A stretch of 48,381 bases of DNA, taken from a virus. Shown here one piece after another: positions 7,302-14,628 of the stretch; position 1 is the first letter of the stretch, and each line of letters begins with the position of its first letter. Under the pieces are notes generated by a model that had not been told where the DNA came from, did not search any database, and saw nothing but the letters and a program-made list of their open reading frames with translations. The stretch lies in IMG/VR virus record IMGVR_UViG_3300025769_000200, positions 1 to 48,381 of that record. The stretch is one strand, 5' to 3'. Position numbers and translations under genes: made by a program.

Positions 7302-7862
7302 TTAAACTCCTGTAGGATCGACATAGAAATGCTCATTAAACTTAACTATAACGTTAACGTTAGCTGAACCTGTAGTACTGTTATCTGGATCAGAGCTAAA
7401 GCCCATAATTCTGAAAGTCGCAGTTGTTGCGGCTGTTGTTCCAGATAATTCTACCGCTGACATACCAGTTTTGGTTGAGCCAGTAGTATAAGAAATATCT
7501 GCATTTAAGCCAACATCAGTCTGCGCTGGAGAACCTGCGCTCTGAATTTCAAATACAGCATTAGGATCATCTACCACAAACGCTACAATATCGGACGATA
7601 CAGTTCCATCAGGGTAGTAAGAACTAAAAACAACGTCTCCGCTGCTATCAGTATACTGACAACCCCTAAAGACGCCTACTGATTCATCACCAGCTGCTGC
7701 TACTAAAATAGTACCAGTATTAAGCATCTTAACTAAATCGCCTGAAAAAATATTCCCAGAAGCGCCAGAAGCAATTTTATATTCCGTCATGCCGCCATTA
7801 GCAACACCAGAACCTAATTTACCTACTACTCTTGCTCCAAAGGGTGCATTTTTGTTAGACAT
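7302..7862 (-). CDS. Putative capsid decoration protein, 186 aa
   Basis: The protein is beta-rich, Gly/Ser/Thr/Ala/Val-dominated and ends just two bases before the capsid start. The N-terminus NAPFGARVVGKLGSG and the later DLVKMLNTGTILVAAAGDES resemble small head proteins that coat capsids in marine podovirus-like phages. The C-terminus (VIVKFNEHFY) resembles known head-protein ends. It lacks enzymatic motifs. Adjacent position and fold type make capsid decoration likely, though a structural role elsewhere in the virion is not excluded. Confidence 0.65.
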   Translation of the reverse strand: MSNKNAPFGARVVGKLGSGVANGGMTEYKIASGASGNIFSGDLVKMLNTGTILVAAAGDESVGVFRGCQYTDSSGDVVFSSYYPDGTVSSDIVAFVVDDPNAVFEIQSAGSPAQTDVGLNADISYTTGSTKTGMSAVELSGTTAATTATFRIMGFSSDPDNSTTGSANVNVIVKFNEHFYVDPTGV

Positions 7863-7903
7863 AATAAGTCACCTATATTATTTAAAATTAAAAAAAGTGA
7901 TGA

Positions 7904-8377
7904 TCAACTACGTTGACCACCGCCAAAAGTTACTTTGCTTGATCTCTCTGGTTTTAACATCGGAGAGCTTGGGTCAGATTCTCTTAATAAATCGTTATCT
8001 ACAGCATCTTGCTGAGTGTGCGCACGATCTGCGAAGTAGGAGTTTCTTTCTTCGCGTGTTTCGTTAGGAATCTTAGCCAGCAGCAAACCGCCAACTGAAA
8101 CTACTCCCGCATGTTTACCGTCATCTAAAGTAGGAAGCTCGAATCCATCTAACTCTTCGGCCCTGACAAGATCGAAACCTTCTCTCATCCTTGAAGTTAC
8201 ATTTTTTCTGTCTTCGCTACCTGCGATTTCAGCTCTGATCCACCTGTAGGTATAACCTTCAGGTGCGGGAGGAGTATCCAACATTGATGGTGGACTCCAG
8301 GGTTTGCGAGCAACTTTTTTAGCTCGAGTGTCGGCAGAACGTGGTGTTCTGTTTAAATCTTTTTTATCTTCTGTCAT
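7904..8377 (-). CDS. Conserved phage protein between scaffold and decoration genes, 157 aa
   Basis: I choose the ATG at 8377-8375, which follows an AAGGT sequence, over an ATG six codons upstream that would overlap the scaffold gene. The protein has a basic N-terminus (RSADTRAKKVARKPWSPPS), a central EGYTYRWIRAEIAG...RMREGFDLV stretch and a Ser/Pro-rich C-terminus ending FGGGQRS. I recall this YRW(I/V)R.E...N...R...G(F/W).(L/P)V pattern from conserved proteins next to capsid genes in marine phages. Function is unknown; a head-assembly role is inferred. Confidence 0.6.
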   Translation of the reverse strand: MTEDKKDLNRTPRSADTRAKKVARKPWSPPSMLDTPPAPEGYTYRWIRAEIAGSEDRKNVTSRMREGFDLVRAEELDGFELPTLDDGKHAGVVSVGGLLLAKIPNETREERNSYFADRAHTQQDAVDNDLLRESDPSSPMLKPERSSKVTFGGGQRS

Positions 8378-8381
8378 AGTT

Positions 8382-9326
8382 TTACCTTTTAACATATTTA
8401 GCGTACTCGCCCAGCGGTACGTTTAATCTTTTAGCCATTTGAACTTCAGATGGAGACAATTTTACTTGTCTTTTGTTAGAGCCTGGATTACCAGCAACTC
8501 TTCCAGCTGAAGCCACCTTTTGTTGAGGCTTAGATTTAACAGAAGATTCTGTAAACTTCTGCGGGAACTCTTTACGAATTCTCCTATCGACCTCAGTATA
8601 GTACTCTTCTGAACCAACGTCAAAGCCTTCAGCCTCTAACTGATTGTTGATTGCCATAGCACCCATGGTCATTACTTCATCTTGACCAAACCATTCGTTC
8701 TTTTCAACCCAAGCTTGCTCTCTTTCTCCTAGCTGAGGAACAGTGTTTTGTTGAGGTTGTTGAACATAATTTTGATAATTAGTTTGTTGCTCTTCTTGAA
8801 CATGTTGTTGATATTCTAGTTGAGATTTTGAAGTAGTTACTTTATTTTCTTCTACTGCTATTTTTGCTAAAACTTCTTGAGCTTTGGCAACCTTTTCATA
8901 ATCTGCAACTTCATGCGCATTTTTTAAAGCTGCTAAAGCTTGTGCTTTTTGAGATTTTAGCCTACTTCCTGCTTCTTGTAGATAAGATCTATCTAAGCTT
9001 GAAGATCTAGTTTTAAGCTGTTGATTTTCTTCTGCAATTCTTTTTGCATACTCATAAGCAGATTCTTGGCCTCTTTCAGCTTCTCTTAATTTTCTAGTAA
9101 GCTTGCTAATTCTTTTTTGAACTTTTTCAGAATAATCTTCTAATTCATTTGCTGCCTTTTCTTCTGGCTCTTCAGACACATCTTCAATAGCTTTTTCAGC
9201 AGCTTCATCATTTTCTTCTTGTGGCGCTAGATCTGCAATTTTACCGCTAGGTTTTTCCTCTGGTAAATCTACTTCAACAATTTCACCTTCATCAACTATT
9301 TCTTCTTTTTTTGCTTCTTCTGACAT
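8382..9326 (-). CDS. Capsid scaffold protein, 314 aa
   Basis: The first 70 residues are extremely acidic (runs of Glu and Asp), residues about 65-170 form a predicted coiled coil with basic patches (KRISKLTRKLREAERG), and residues 170-200 are Gln-rich. The C-terminus is basic and ends with SPSEVQMAKRLNVPLGEYAK, a motif common at the C-terminus of phage scaffold proteins. This composition and the position just upstream of the capsid genes identify a scaffold. No protease motif is seen in it or nearby, so how it leaves the head is unclear. Confidence 0.8.
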   Translation of the reverse strand: MSEEAKKEEIVDEGEIVEVDLPEEKPSGKIADLAPQEENDEAAEKAIEDVSEEPEEKAANELEDYSEKVQKRISKLTRKLREAERGQESAYEYAKRIAEENQQLKTRSSSLDRSYLQEAGSRLKSQKAQALAALKNAHEVADYEKVAKAQEVLAKIAVEENKVTTSKSQLEYQQHVQEEQQTNYQNYVQQPQQNTVPQLGEREQAWVEKNEWFGQDEVMTMGAMAINNQLEAEGFDVGSEEYYTEVDRRIRKEFPQKFTESSVKSKPQQKVASAGRVAGNPGSNKRQVKLSPSEVQMAKRLNVPLGEYAKYVKR

Positions 9327-9335
9327 ATTTGCTCC

Positions 9336-9839
9336 TTATACTGCAAGGATGTCGTCAGGATCTAAAATGGTAGCTATCACTTCGTCATCATTAATGATTC
9401 TACATTCAGATTCATCACCTAACTTAAAGCGAGCGCCAGCATATCTTCCTATCAACACCCATTGTTTTTCCTGACACCAAGCCTCAGCAAACTTGCTAGA
9501 GTCTTTGTAGCAATCAGGACCCATTTTAACAACATACCCTACAACCGTTGCTAGAGATTCTCTGTCAACCGTTGATTGTACTAAGTGGATTCCACCTTCT
9601 GTTACTGCCTTACCTTTGTATGGAAGAATAAGTATTCTCCATCCAGTCGGTTGAGGCATTCTTTCTAAAATTGATTTATCTAAAAGCGTAGGATCTAAAA
9701 CTCTTGCACTTTGTTCTACATAAGGAATTGATTCTTCAGCAGGGGAGGTTTCTTCTGCTTTCTTCTTGGCTTCGTTTTTGGTTTTGGTTTCTTCTTCTAT
9801 TGCTTGAGCAACATGGTCAGGTACGTGTATCTTCGGCAT
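9336..9839 (-). CDS. GroES/Cpn10-like co-chaperonin, 167 aa
   Basis: Residues 66-167 match the Cpn10 fold. GWRILILPYKGKAVTEGGIH covers the first strand and a mobile-loop region (EGGIHL resembles the GGI(V/M)L of GroES). LATVVGYVVKMGP and QWVLIGRYAGARFKLGD follow, with IINDDEVIATILDPDDI at the end. Residues 1-60 are a charged extension absent from bacterial GroES (about 97 aa). I use the ATG at 9839, since a longer frame would overlap the upstream gene extensively. The gene sits between portal and scaffold genes, so it probably helps the host GroEL fold the capsid protein. Confidence 0.85.
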   Translation of the reverse strand: MPKIHVPDHVAQAIEEETKTKNEAKKKAEETSPAEESIPYVEQSARVLDPTLLDKSILERMPQPTGWRILILPYKGKAVTEGGIHLVQSTVDRESLATVVGYVVKMGPDCYKDSSKFAEAWCQEKQWVLIGRYAGARFKLGDESECRIINDDEVIATILDPDDILAV

Positions 9840-10023
9840 CTTCTTGTATTTTTCCCAGCAGCTCCCTAAATGAATTTTCTGCGTCAACGAGAGAGCTGTA
9901 ACGTCCACACAGATACTGATATTGTGCAAAGTCTTTAGTCCCAGCTAAAATAACATCCCTTACACTTTCTTTTTGAGCCTCAATTTCTTTTAAAAATTTT
10001 TGGCCTATCCAAACTACTGACAC
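9817..10023 (-). CDS. Hypothetical helical protein, 68 aa
   Basis: No domain is recognised. The sequence (VVWIGQKFLKEIEAQKES, then AENSFRELLGKIQEDAEDTR) is predicted to be mainly alpha helical and soluble. It overlaps the GroES-like gene start by 23 bases, so the two are probably co-translated. Position between portal and co-chaperonin suggests a head-assembly or virion role, but nothing in the sequence shows it. Confidence 0.6.
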   Translation of the reverse strand: MSVVWIGQKFLKEIEAQKESVRDVILAGTKDFAQYQYLCGRYSSLVDAENSFRELLGKIQEDAEDTRT

Positions 10024-10230
10024 TTAATAAATGCCAGAAAACTTGCCACCATATTCGGCAGCGCCCATACCTCTAGCTTTACCTTTGCCCATTCCAGGTT
10101 TAGGTGTTGTATTGGCATCAAAAGTTCCTGCATCTGTTTTTAAAGGAGCAAGACCTTTATTACTGTACCTAGCTTTATTCTTGGTTACAGTTGGAGTTTT
10201 TTGTTGTGATATCTCAGTTCTTTTTATCAT
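10024..10230 (-). CDS. Small basic glycine-rich protein, 68 aa
   Basis: The start is placed at the ATG at 10230; a longer frame upstream overlaps the neighbouring gene region and is less likely. The protein is Lys/Thr-rich in the N-terminal half and ends in KPGMGKGKARGMGAAEYGGK, a Gly/Lys repeat-like tail. I recall similar (M)GKGKARGMGAA tails in short marine phage proteins near the portal. It is likely unstructured. A nucleic-acid-binding or capsid role is a guess from charge. Confidence 0.55.
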   Translation of the reverse strand: MIKRTEISQQKTPTVTKNKARYSNKGLAPLKTDAGTFDANTTPKPGMGKGKARGMGAAEYGGKFSGIY

Positions 10231-10270
10231 GTTGTTTATTATCTTGGTTAAATAAATTATTTGCAAGTTT

Positions 10271-10405
10271 TTATTTACCTTGCCCTCTATATTTTTTTCG
10301 CCGTTGATTTTTATTAGTTCCAGCGCCATCACTTAAACGACTGTTGCCGATAGAGGTTTTTTTCTTAATACGAGTAATTTTTTCTTTGACCCAACTTTTA
10401 GGCAT
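10271..10405 (-). CDS. Conserved 44-aa basic phage protein
   Basis: The frame runs from an ATG at 10405 to a TAA at 10273-10271. The product contains RIKKKTSIGNSRLS and ends RRKKYRGQGK. The KKTSIG.S...(N/K)...RR..KKYRGQG(K/R) pattern is one I recall from short proteins of cyanophages and pelagiphages. Its start overlaps the end of the 41-aa gene by eight bases. It is one of several very small basic proteins next to the portal gene. Function is unknown. Confidence 0.65.
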   Translation of the reverse strand: MPKSWVKEKITRIKKKTSIGNSRLSDGAGTNKNQRRKKYRGQGK

Positions 10406-10523
10406 TTTGTTTTTGTTTTTTTAACTCTCTTTCTTTGAGTAATAACATTAAGTCATGCCATCGGTACATACGTTTATTAACGTAATCCCAGTACCAACCT
10501 TTAATTGTTTTTGTTTCTGGCAT
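10398..10523 (-). CDS. Small aromatic-rich protein, 41 aa
   Basis: The frame runs from an ATG at 10523, inside the 3' end of the portal gene in another frame, to a TAA at 10400-10398. The product is MPETKTIKGWYWDYVNKRMY followed by a short helix ending in KKQKQNA. The overlap on both sides (portal end, next gene start) suggests translational coupling. No family is recognised. The dense packing and clean frame support a real gene. Confidence 0.55.
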   Translation of the reverse strand: MPETKTIKGWYWDYVNKRMYRWHDLMLLLKERELKKQKQNA

Positions 10524-12978
10524 CTAACAATTTAAATCTAGCTTGCTGTTCTAATCTTGCTCTAGCAGTTTCATCTCTAAGTTCTGCTATATCTTCTTGC
10601 GCATCAATTCTTTCTCTATCTACATTCATTCTTTGTTGTGCTTCTTGCATTTTTCTTTGCTCAGCTGCTAAGAATTGTTGCTGCTCTATAGATAGCTCTT
10701 GACCTTTTAGAGCAAGTTCTTGTTTTCTAATTGCAACTAATGGATCTTCATCTTGAGGAGAAGCGACTTTTTGATTGTACTCTGCTAACAACTCAGCAAG
10801 TATTGGAGCTGAGAATTGTGCCAATATATCGCCTGCTTGAATAGATAGGTTTTGTGCTTCTTCAGGTGATGCTTGTTGAGCCTGTTGTTGTAACTGTTGG
10901 AACTGTTGCATAACCTCTGGTGGCATTTGTTGTTCACCCAGAAGATCTGCTTTCATTTGTAAATGCTGCATAATATGAGAATGTATCAAAGCTTGAACCT
11001 GAGCATTCATTTGAACAGGTGGTGTATTTAACAAAGACATATGAATAGCAATATGTGCATCATGATTTTGTTGTGGGAATGCTTGAGCTTGCTGACCTAA
11101 TAACAGTTGATTATTTTCAAAACCAGCTTCAATAGGAAGTGGATCTGTCGGAGGTGGTGGTGTAAGTATTTGTTCTACGTTATCTACACCAATCGCTGCA
11201 TACATTCTTTTATAAGCTTCGTAAGTACCGTTAGGCCCATGAACTTGTGGGTTAGATTGTACTAACTGCATCATTTCTTGCGCCATAGCAATTCTTTGTG
11301 ACTGACTAAATATATCTGGGTTGGATATAGGAAAAATATCAACTCTTTCATCAAAGTCAGATAACTTAATTGTGGTTTCGTTATTTGCTACTGCATAAGG
11401 ATATTCTTGTGGCAAATATTCTTGAAACACTTGCGATAATATTCTAAATTCTTTCTTTTGAGAGTTATGCAATCTTTTATGAATAGCAGATAAAACTTTT
11501 GTAGATCTTTCTAATAAGGCTAATGTAGTGCCTACAGGAGCGTTTGGATTACCTTGTCCTGTATTTATTTCTGCAATAGATGCAAATTTTTGACCAGAAT
11601 TAACTAACATGTTTAACAACTGAAGCAAGGTTCCGCTTGGTTCTTTAAATGGTAACGGTTGTATTGAATCTCTAAGAGATCCTCCAGGAGCATCTACATC
11701 TCTAAACTCCCCTGGTTGAATAGGAGTGTCTTCATCTCTAATTCTTATGCCTCTGGTTTTAAAACCAGCAGGTAAGTTTGCTAAAGTTCCTGCATCAATT
11801 AACTGTCTCATGATTGAGGTAGATGCTTTGGATAAACCACCAATCATGTGAGTTAAACCAAATCCGTAAAAACCTAATCCAGGCAAGAATTTAAAGTGTA
11901 CAAAGTATTCTATTTTATTTTTAAGTTCGTCATCTTCTTTGTAGTTTCTTCTAACAGATAAAACTTCGTTTGAATTAGCATCTATCGTCACAATATAAGG
12001 AAGTTTTATTCCAGTCATTTCGCCTTCTTCGTCAACGTCTTCGTAACCGTCAAGCTCTAAATTGCAATGTACTTCATATAAAACAGATATCTCTCCATCA
12101 TCGTAAGATGGCTCCATACCAGAAAGCTTATCTATTTCTTCTTTAACACCAGAATAGTTTTCTGCGTTATCACCACTTTCTAAATCTATCTTTCTGTAAA
12201 AACCTAGTGCTTGTAATTTTCTAACTTCGTTTTCTGATATTTTTACAACATTAGTAATTCTAGGACAAGTTTCTAAATCAGTTGTAAAGTAAGGAACAAT
12301 TAAATCTTCAGGCGCAATAAACTTAGATACAGCTCTACCTAAACTTTCATCATAATAAACTTTTTTAAATGCAGATCCTGCTAGTGGTAAATAAAATAAT
12401 AGTTGGTCTAACTCTTGATCAAACTCTTCCATTACATGAGTAATTTGGTAGTTCATAAACTCTTTAACTCTTTGCGCTTGTTCTTCTACCAAAGAATCAT
12501 AAGCTCCTATGACTTGAGTTTTAACTGGACCACCTGACGGCAAAAGTTCTTTGTAAGCTTGAGCTTGGAAGGTTGTTACAGCTTCACCTAATAATGGATG
12601 TATCACACCAGATGCACCTGCAAAAGGTTCAGATCTTTCAGCATCAAACTTCATGCCTAAATATTTCAATCCATCAGTATAAGTTTTTTCCCAATCTTCT
12701 CTTGAGGCTTTATCTTTCTCAATACCAGACATTAACTCATTTGATATATTTGCTAGTTGTTGATCGTCTAAGATTTCAGCTAAGTTTTCGTCAAAACCTG
12801 TTTCTACTTCTTCGGTCATGGTTTCGCCTAAAATAGCGCTACCATCTTCTTGCATTTCAAAACCTTCGGTTCCTGATTCCATAATTGCTTCAATAGCAAC
12901 TTTCATGTTTTCTTGGCCAAGCGGCACTTGATTCTCTTCGTTTAAAACCGTTGGATTAATTTCTTTTTCTATTGCCAT
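10501..12978 (-). CDS. Portal protein, P22-like, 825 aa
   Basis: After an acidic N-terminus (residues 1-75) comes a portal core with SREDWEKTYTDGLKYLGMKF, then GVIHPLLGEAVTTFQAQAYK. KEFMNYQITHVMEEFDQELD and a long helical and stem region follow (FGLTHMIGGLSKASTSIMRQ, IDAGTLANLPAGF). Such blocks are typical of P22-like portal proteins of podoviruses. The last 180 residues are Gln/Ala-rich and coiled-coil-like, resembling the barrel extension of the P22 portal. The gene lies two genes downstream of TerL, as expected. It forms the dodecameric DNA entry channel of the capsid. Confidence 0.9.
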   Translation of the reverse strand: MAIEKEINPTVLNEENQVPLGQENMKVAIEAIMESGTEGFEMQEDGSAILGETMTEEVETGFDENLAEILDDQQLANISNELMSGIEKDKASREDWEKTYTDGLKYLGMKFDAERSEPFAGASGVIHPLLGEAVTTFQAQAYKELLPSGGPVKTQVIGAYDSLVEEQAQRVKEFMNYQITHVMEEFDQELDQLLFYLPLAGSAFKKVYYDESLGRAVSKFIAPEDLIVPYFTTDLETCPRITNVVKISENEVRKLQALGFYRKIDLESGDNAENYSGVKEEIDKLSGMEPSYDDGEISVLYEVHCNLELDGYEDVDEEGEMTGIKLPYIVTIDANSNEVLSVRRNYKEDDELKNKIEYFVHFKFLPGLGFYGFGLTHMIGGLSKASTSIMRQLIDAGTLANLPAGFKTRGIRIRDEDTPIQPGEFRDVDAPGGSLRDSIQPLPFKEPSGTLLQLLNMLVNSGQKFASIAEINTGQGNPNAPVGTTLALLERSTKVLSAIHKRLHNSQKKEFRILSQVFQEYLPQEYPYAVANNETTIKLSDFDERVDIFPISNPDIFSQSQRIAMAQEMMQLVQSNPQVHGPNGTYEAYKRMYAAIGVDNVEQILTPPPPTDPLPIEAGFENNQLLLGQQAQAFPQQNHDAHIAIHMSLLNTPPVQMNAQVQALIHSHIMQHLQMKADLLGEQQMPPEVMQQFQQLQQQAQQASPEEAQNLSIQAGDILAQFSAPILAELLAEYNQKVASPQDEDPLVAIRKQELALKGQELSIEQQQFLAAEQRKMQEAQQRMNVDRERIDAQEDIAELRDETARARLEQQARFKLLDARNKNN

Positions 12979-13166
12979 TAGTGTAGTACTCTTTTTTCTT
13001 CTTCCTCAATCATAGAACTTGGGAATGCGTCAACTAAAGTGCCAACAATTTTAAGATTAAAACGTGTTGCTTCTTTTTCTGCTTGATTCCAGCTTTCTGA
13101 AATAATACATGGGCCACTAAATGTTGTACCATCATCCTCATATTCTGTAAGAAATATTAATAACAT
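12978..13166 (-). CDS. Small hypothetical protein between TerL and portal, 62 aa
   Basis: The sequence begins with a hydrophobic strand (LLIFLTEYEDD), then GPCIISESWNQAEKEATRF and IVGTLVDAF, giving a beta-alpha-beta look. I recall short proteins with this layout at this position in marine phages. Start and stop both overlap or abut neighbours: one base lies between it and TerL, and its stop forms TAATG with the portal start. The function is unknown. Confidence 0.6.
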   Translation of the reverse strand: MLLIFLTEYEDDGTTFSGPCIISESWNQAEKEATRFNLKIVGTLVDAFPSSMIEEEEKRVLH

Positions 13167-13167
13167 C

Positions 13168-14628
13168 TTAATAGTATACCCTCTTTACTGGCGCTTTCTC
13201 TCTATCTTCGTAATCATCCCCAAGAGAAACCAAACCACCTTCTCTAAATCTCATTAAAGCTTGAGTCATAGTATCGCATAGGTCATCATTTTTACCAAAG
13301 GGAAATGAAGCACATTCCTCTATCATCTCTTCTGCAAACTTTCTTTCGGGCGCATAAACCAAACCAGACTCAAAGATAGGCGCAACTGAGTGCATTCTGG
13401 TAGATTTGTCATGTCCTCTGGTTGGAGAGTAATTAACGACAGGTATACCCAATCTTCTAAGTTCGTGAGTTAAAGGGGTACCCGAAGCTTTTGCCTCAAT
13501 CAATACCATATCAGGTTCCCAATATTGGTATTCTTCGTAAGCTACTCTTTTTAATTCTGGGAAATCCCAACGATCTTTCTGCGCATCTAATAATATAATG
13601 CAATCAGGAGAATCGGGTGTAGGTCTAAATACACCCCACGTTGAAATCGCTGAATAGTCTGCTGTTTCTTTTTTACTAAAAGCCGTATCGTAGCTTTGAA
13701 TAATATAACTTACTGGAGGCAAAGCTTCGCTTTCCCAAGCATTCCACCACTCTCTTTTTACAATAGAACCTTCTTCAGAGGTAGGTGTCTGCATCCATTG
13801 TGCGTTCCATTTCTGTACAGGTAAAGATGCTTTTACTTTTTTTAATTCTTCTATAGACCAAAACTCAGGCCATAAAGGATTGTTTGTTTCAGGAAAGATA
13901 GCTGGAAACTCTACAACTTCCCATTGATCAGCTGAAGATTCTTTTTGTGAGTCTAACAACTTAGCCGTTAGATCAATTGAACTCCAACGTGTCATCACAA
14001 GAATGATAGCTCCACCAGGCTGCAAACGCTGCCTAGGTCCAGAGGTGTACCATTCCCAACAGGCTTCCATAGCCGTAGGACTCAAAGCGTCTTGCTCTGA
14101 ATGAGGGTCATCAATAATAAGTAGATCCGCACCTCGCCCTGTAATAGCTCCTCCTACACCTGCGGCAAAGTATTCTCCGCCTTTGTCAGTTTCCCAACGA
14201 CCCGCTGATTTAGAGTCTGCTCGTAGTTCTACTTTAGGAAAGATCTGTTTGTATTCTTCAGCATCCATCATGTTACGAACTTTACGACCAAACCTTACAG
14301 CTAACTCACCTGTATGAGTTGTCTGCATAATTTTTCTTCTTGGCTGTTTACCCATAATCCAAGCTGGAAAATAAGTAGAACAAAATTCAGACTTGGTGTG
14401 ACGAGGAGGCATGTTAATAATAAGTCTGTTGCATTTACCATTAGCAACATCCTCTAACTTTTCTGCAAATATTTTATGATGACGGCCACAAATAAACTCA
14501 GGCCACATGTGATCAATAAACTCTAGAAATGTCTCTTGACAACCTTGTTGTTTTTTTAATAACTCAAGACGTTCTTTGAGTATAAGTGTTTCTTTGATCT
14601 CTTGATCAGAAAGATGTGCTAGATTCAT
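13168..14628 (-). CDS. terL: Terminase large subunit, 486 aa
   Basis: The N-terminal ATPase has Walker A at residues 73-80 (MPPRHTKS), Walker B at 169-175 (LLIIDDP) and a coupling motif MTRWS near 212. The C-terminal RNase H-like nuclease has D314 (SYDTA), E378 (LIEAK) and an Asp cluster near 448-452 (NDDLCD). Length and domain order are normal for large terminases that pump DNA into the prohead and cut it. The small subunit is not adjacent but 10.7 kb away at 25.3 kb. The start overlaps the end of the 959-aa gene by four bases. Confidence 0.93.
   Translation of the reverse strand: MNLAHLSDQEIKETLILKERLELLKKQQGCQETFLEFIDHMWPEFICGRHHKIFAEKLEDVANGKCNRLIINMPPRHTKSEFCSTYFPAWIMGKQPRRKIMQTTHTGELAVRFGRKVRNMMDAEEYKQIFPKVELRADSKSAGRWETDKGGEYFAAGVGGAITGRGADLLIIDDPHSEQDALSPTAMEACWEWYTSGPRQRLQPGGAIILVMTRWSSIDLTAKLLDSQKESSADQWEVVEFPAIFPETNNPLWPEFWSIEELKKVKASLPVQKWNAQWMQTPTSEEGSIVKREWWNAWESEALPPVSYIIQSYDTAFSKKETADYSAISTWGVFRPTPDSPDCIILLDAQKDRWDFPELKRVAYEEYQYWEPDMVLIEAKASGTPLTHELRRLGIPVVNYSPTRGHDKSTRMHSVAPIFESGLVYAPERKFAEEMIEECASFPFGKNDDLCDTMTQALMRFREGGLVSLGDDYEDREKAPVKRVYY

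Noticed and set aside
9336-9929. 197-codon version of the GroES-like gene
   Set aside because: The extra 30 residues are the shadow of the upstream 68-aa gene in another frame; the ATG at 9839 gives a normal N-terminus.
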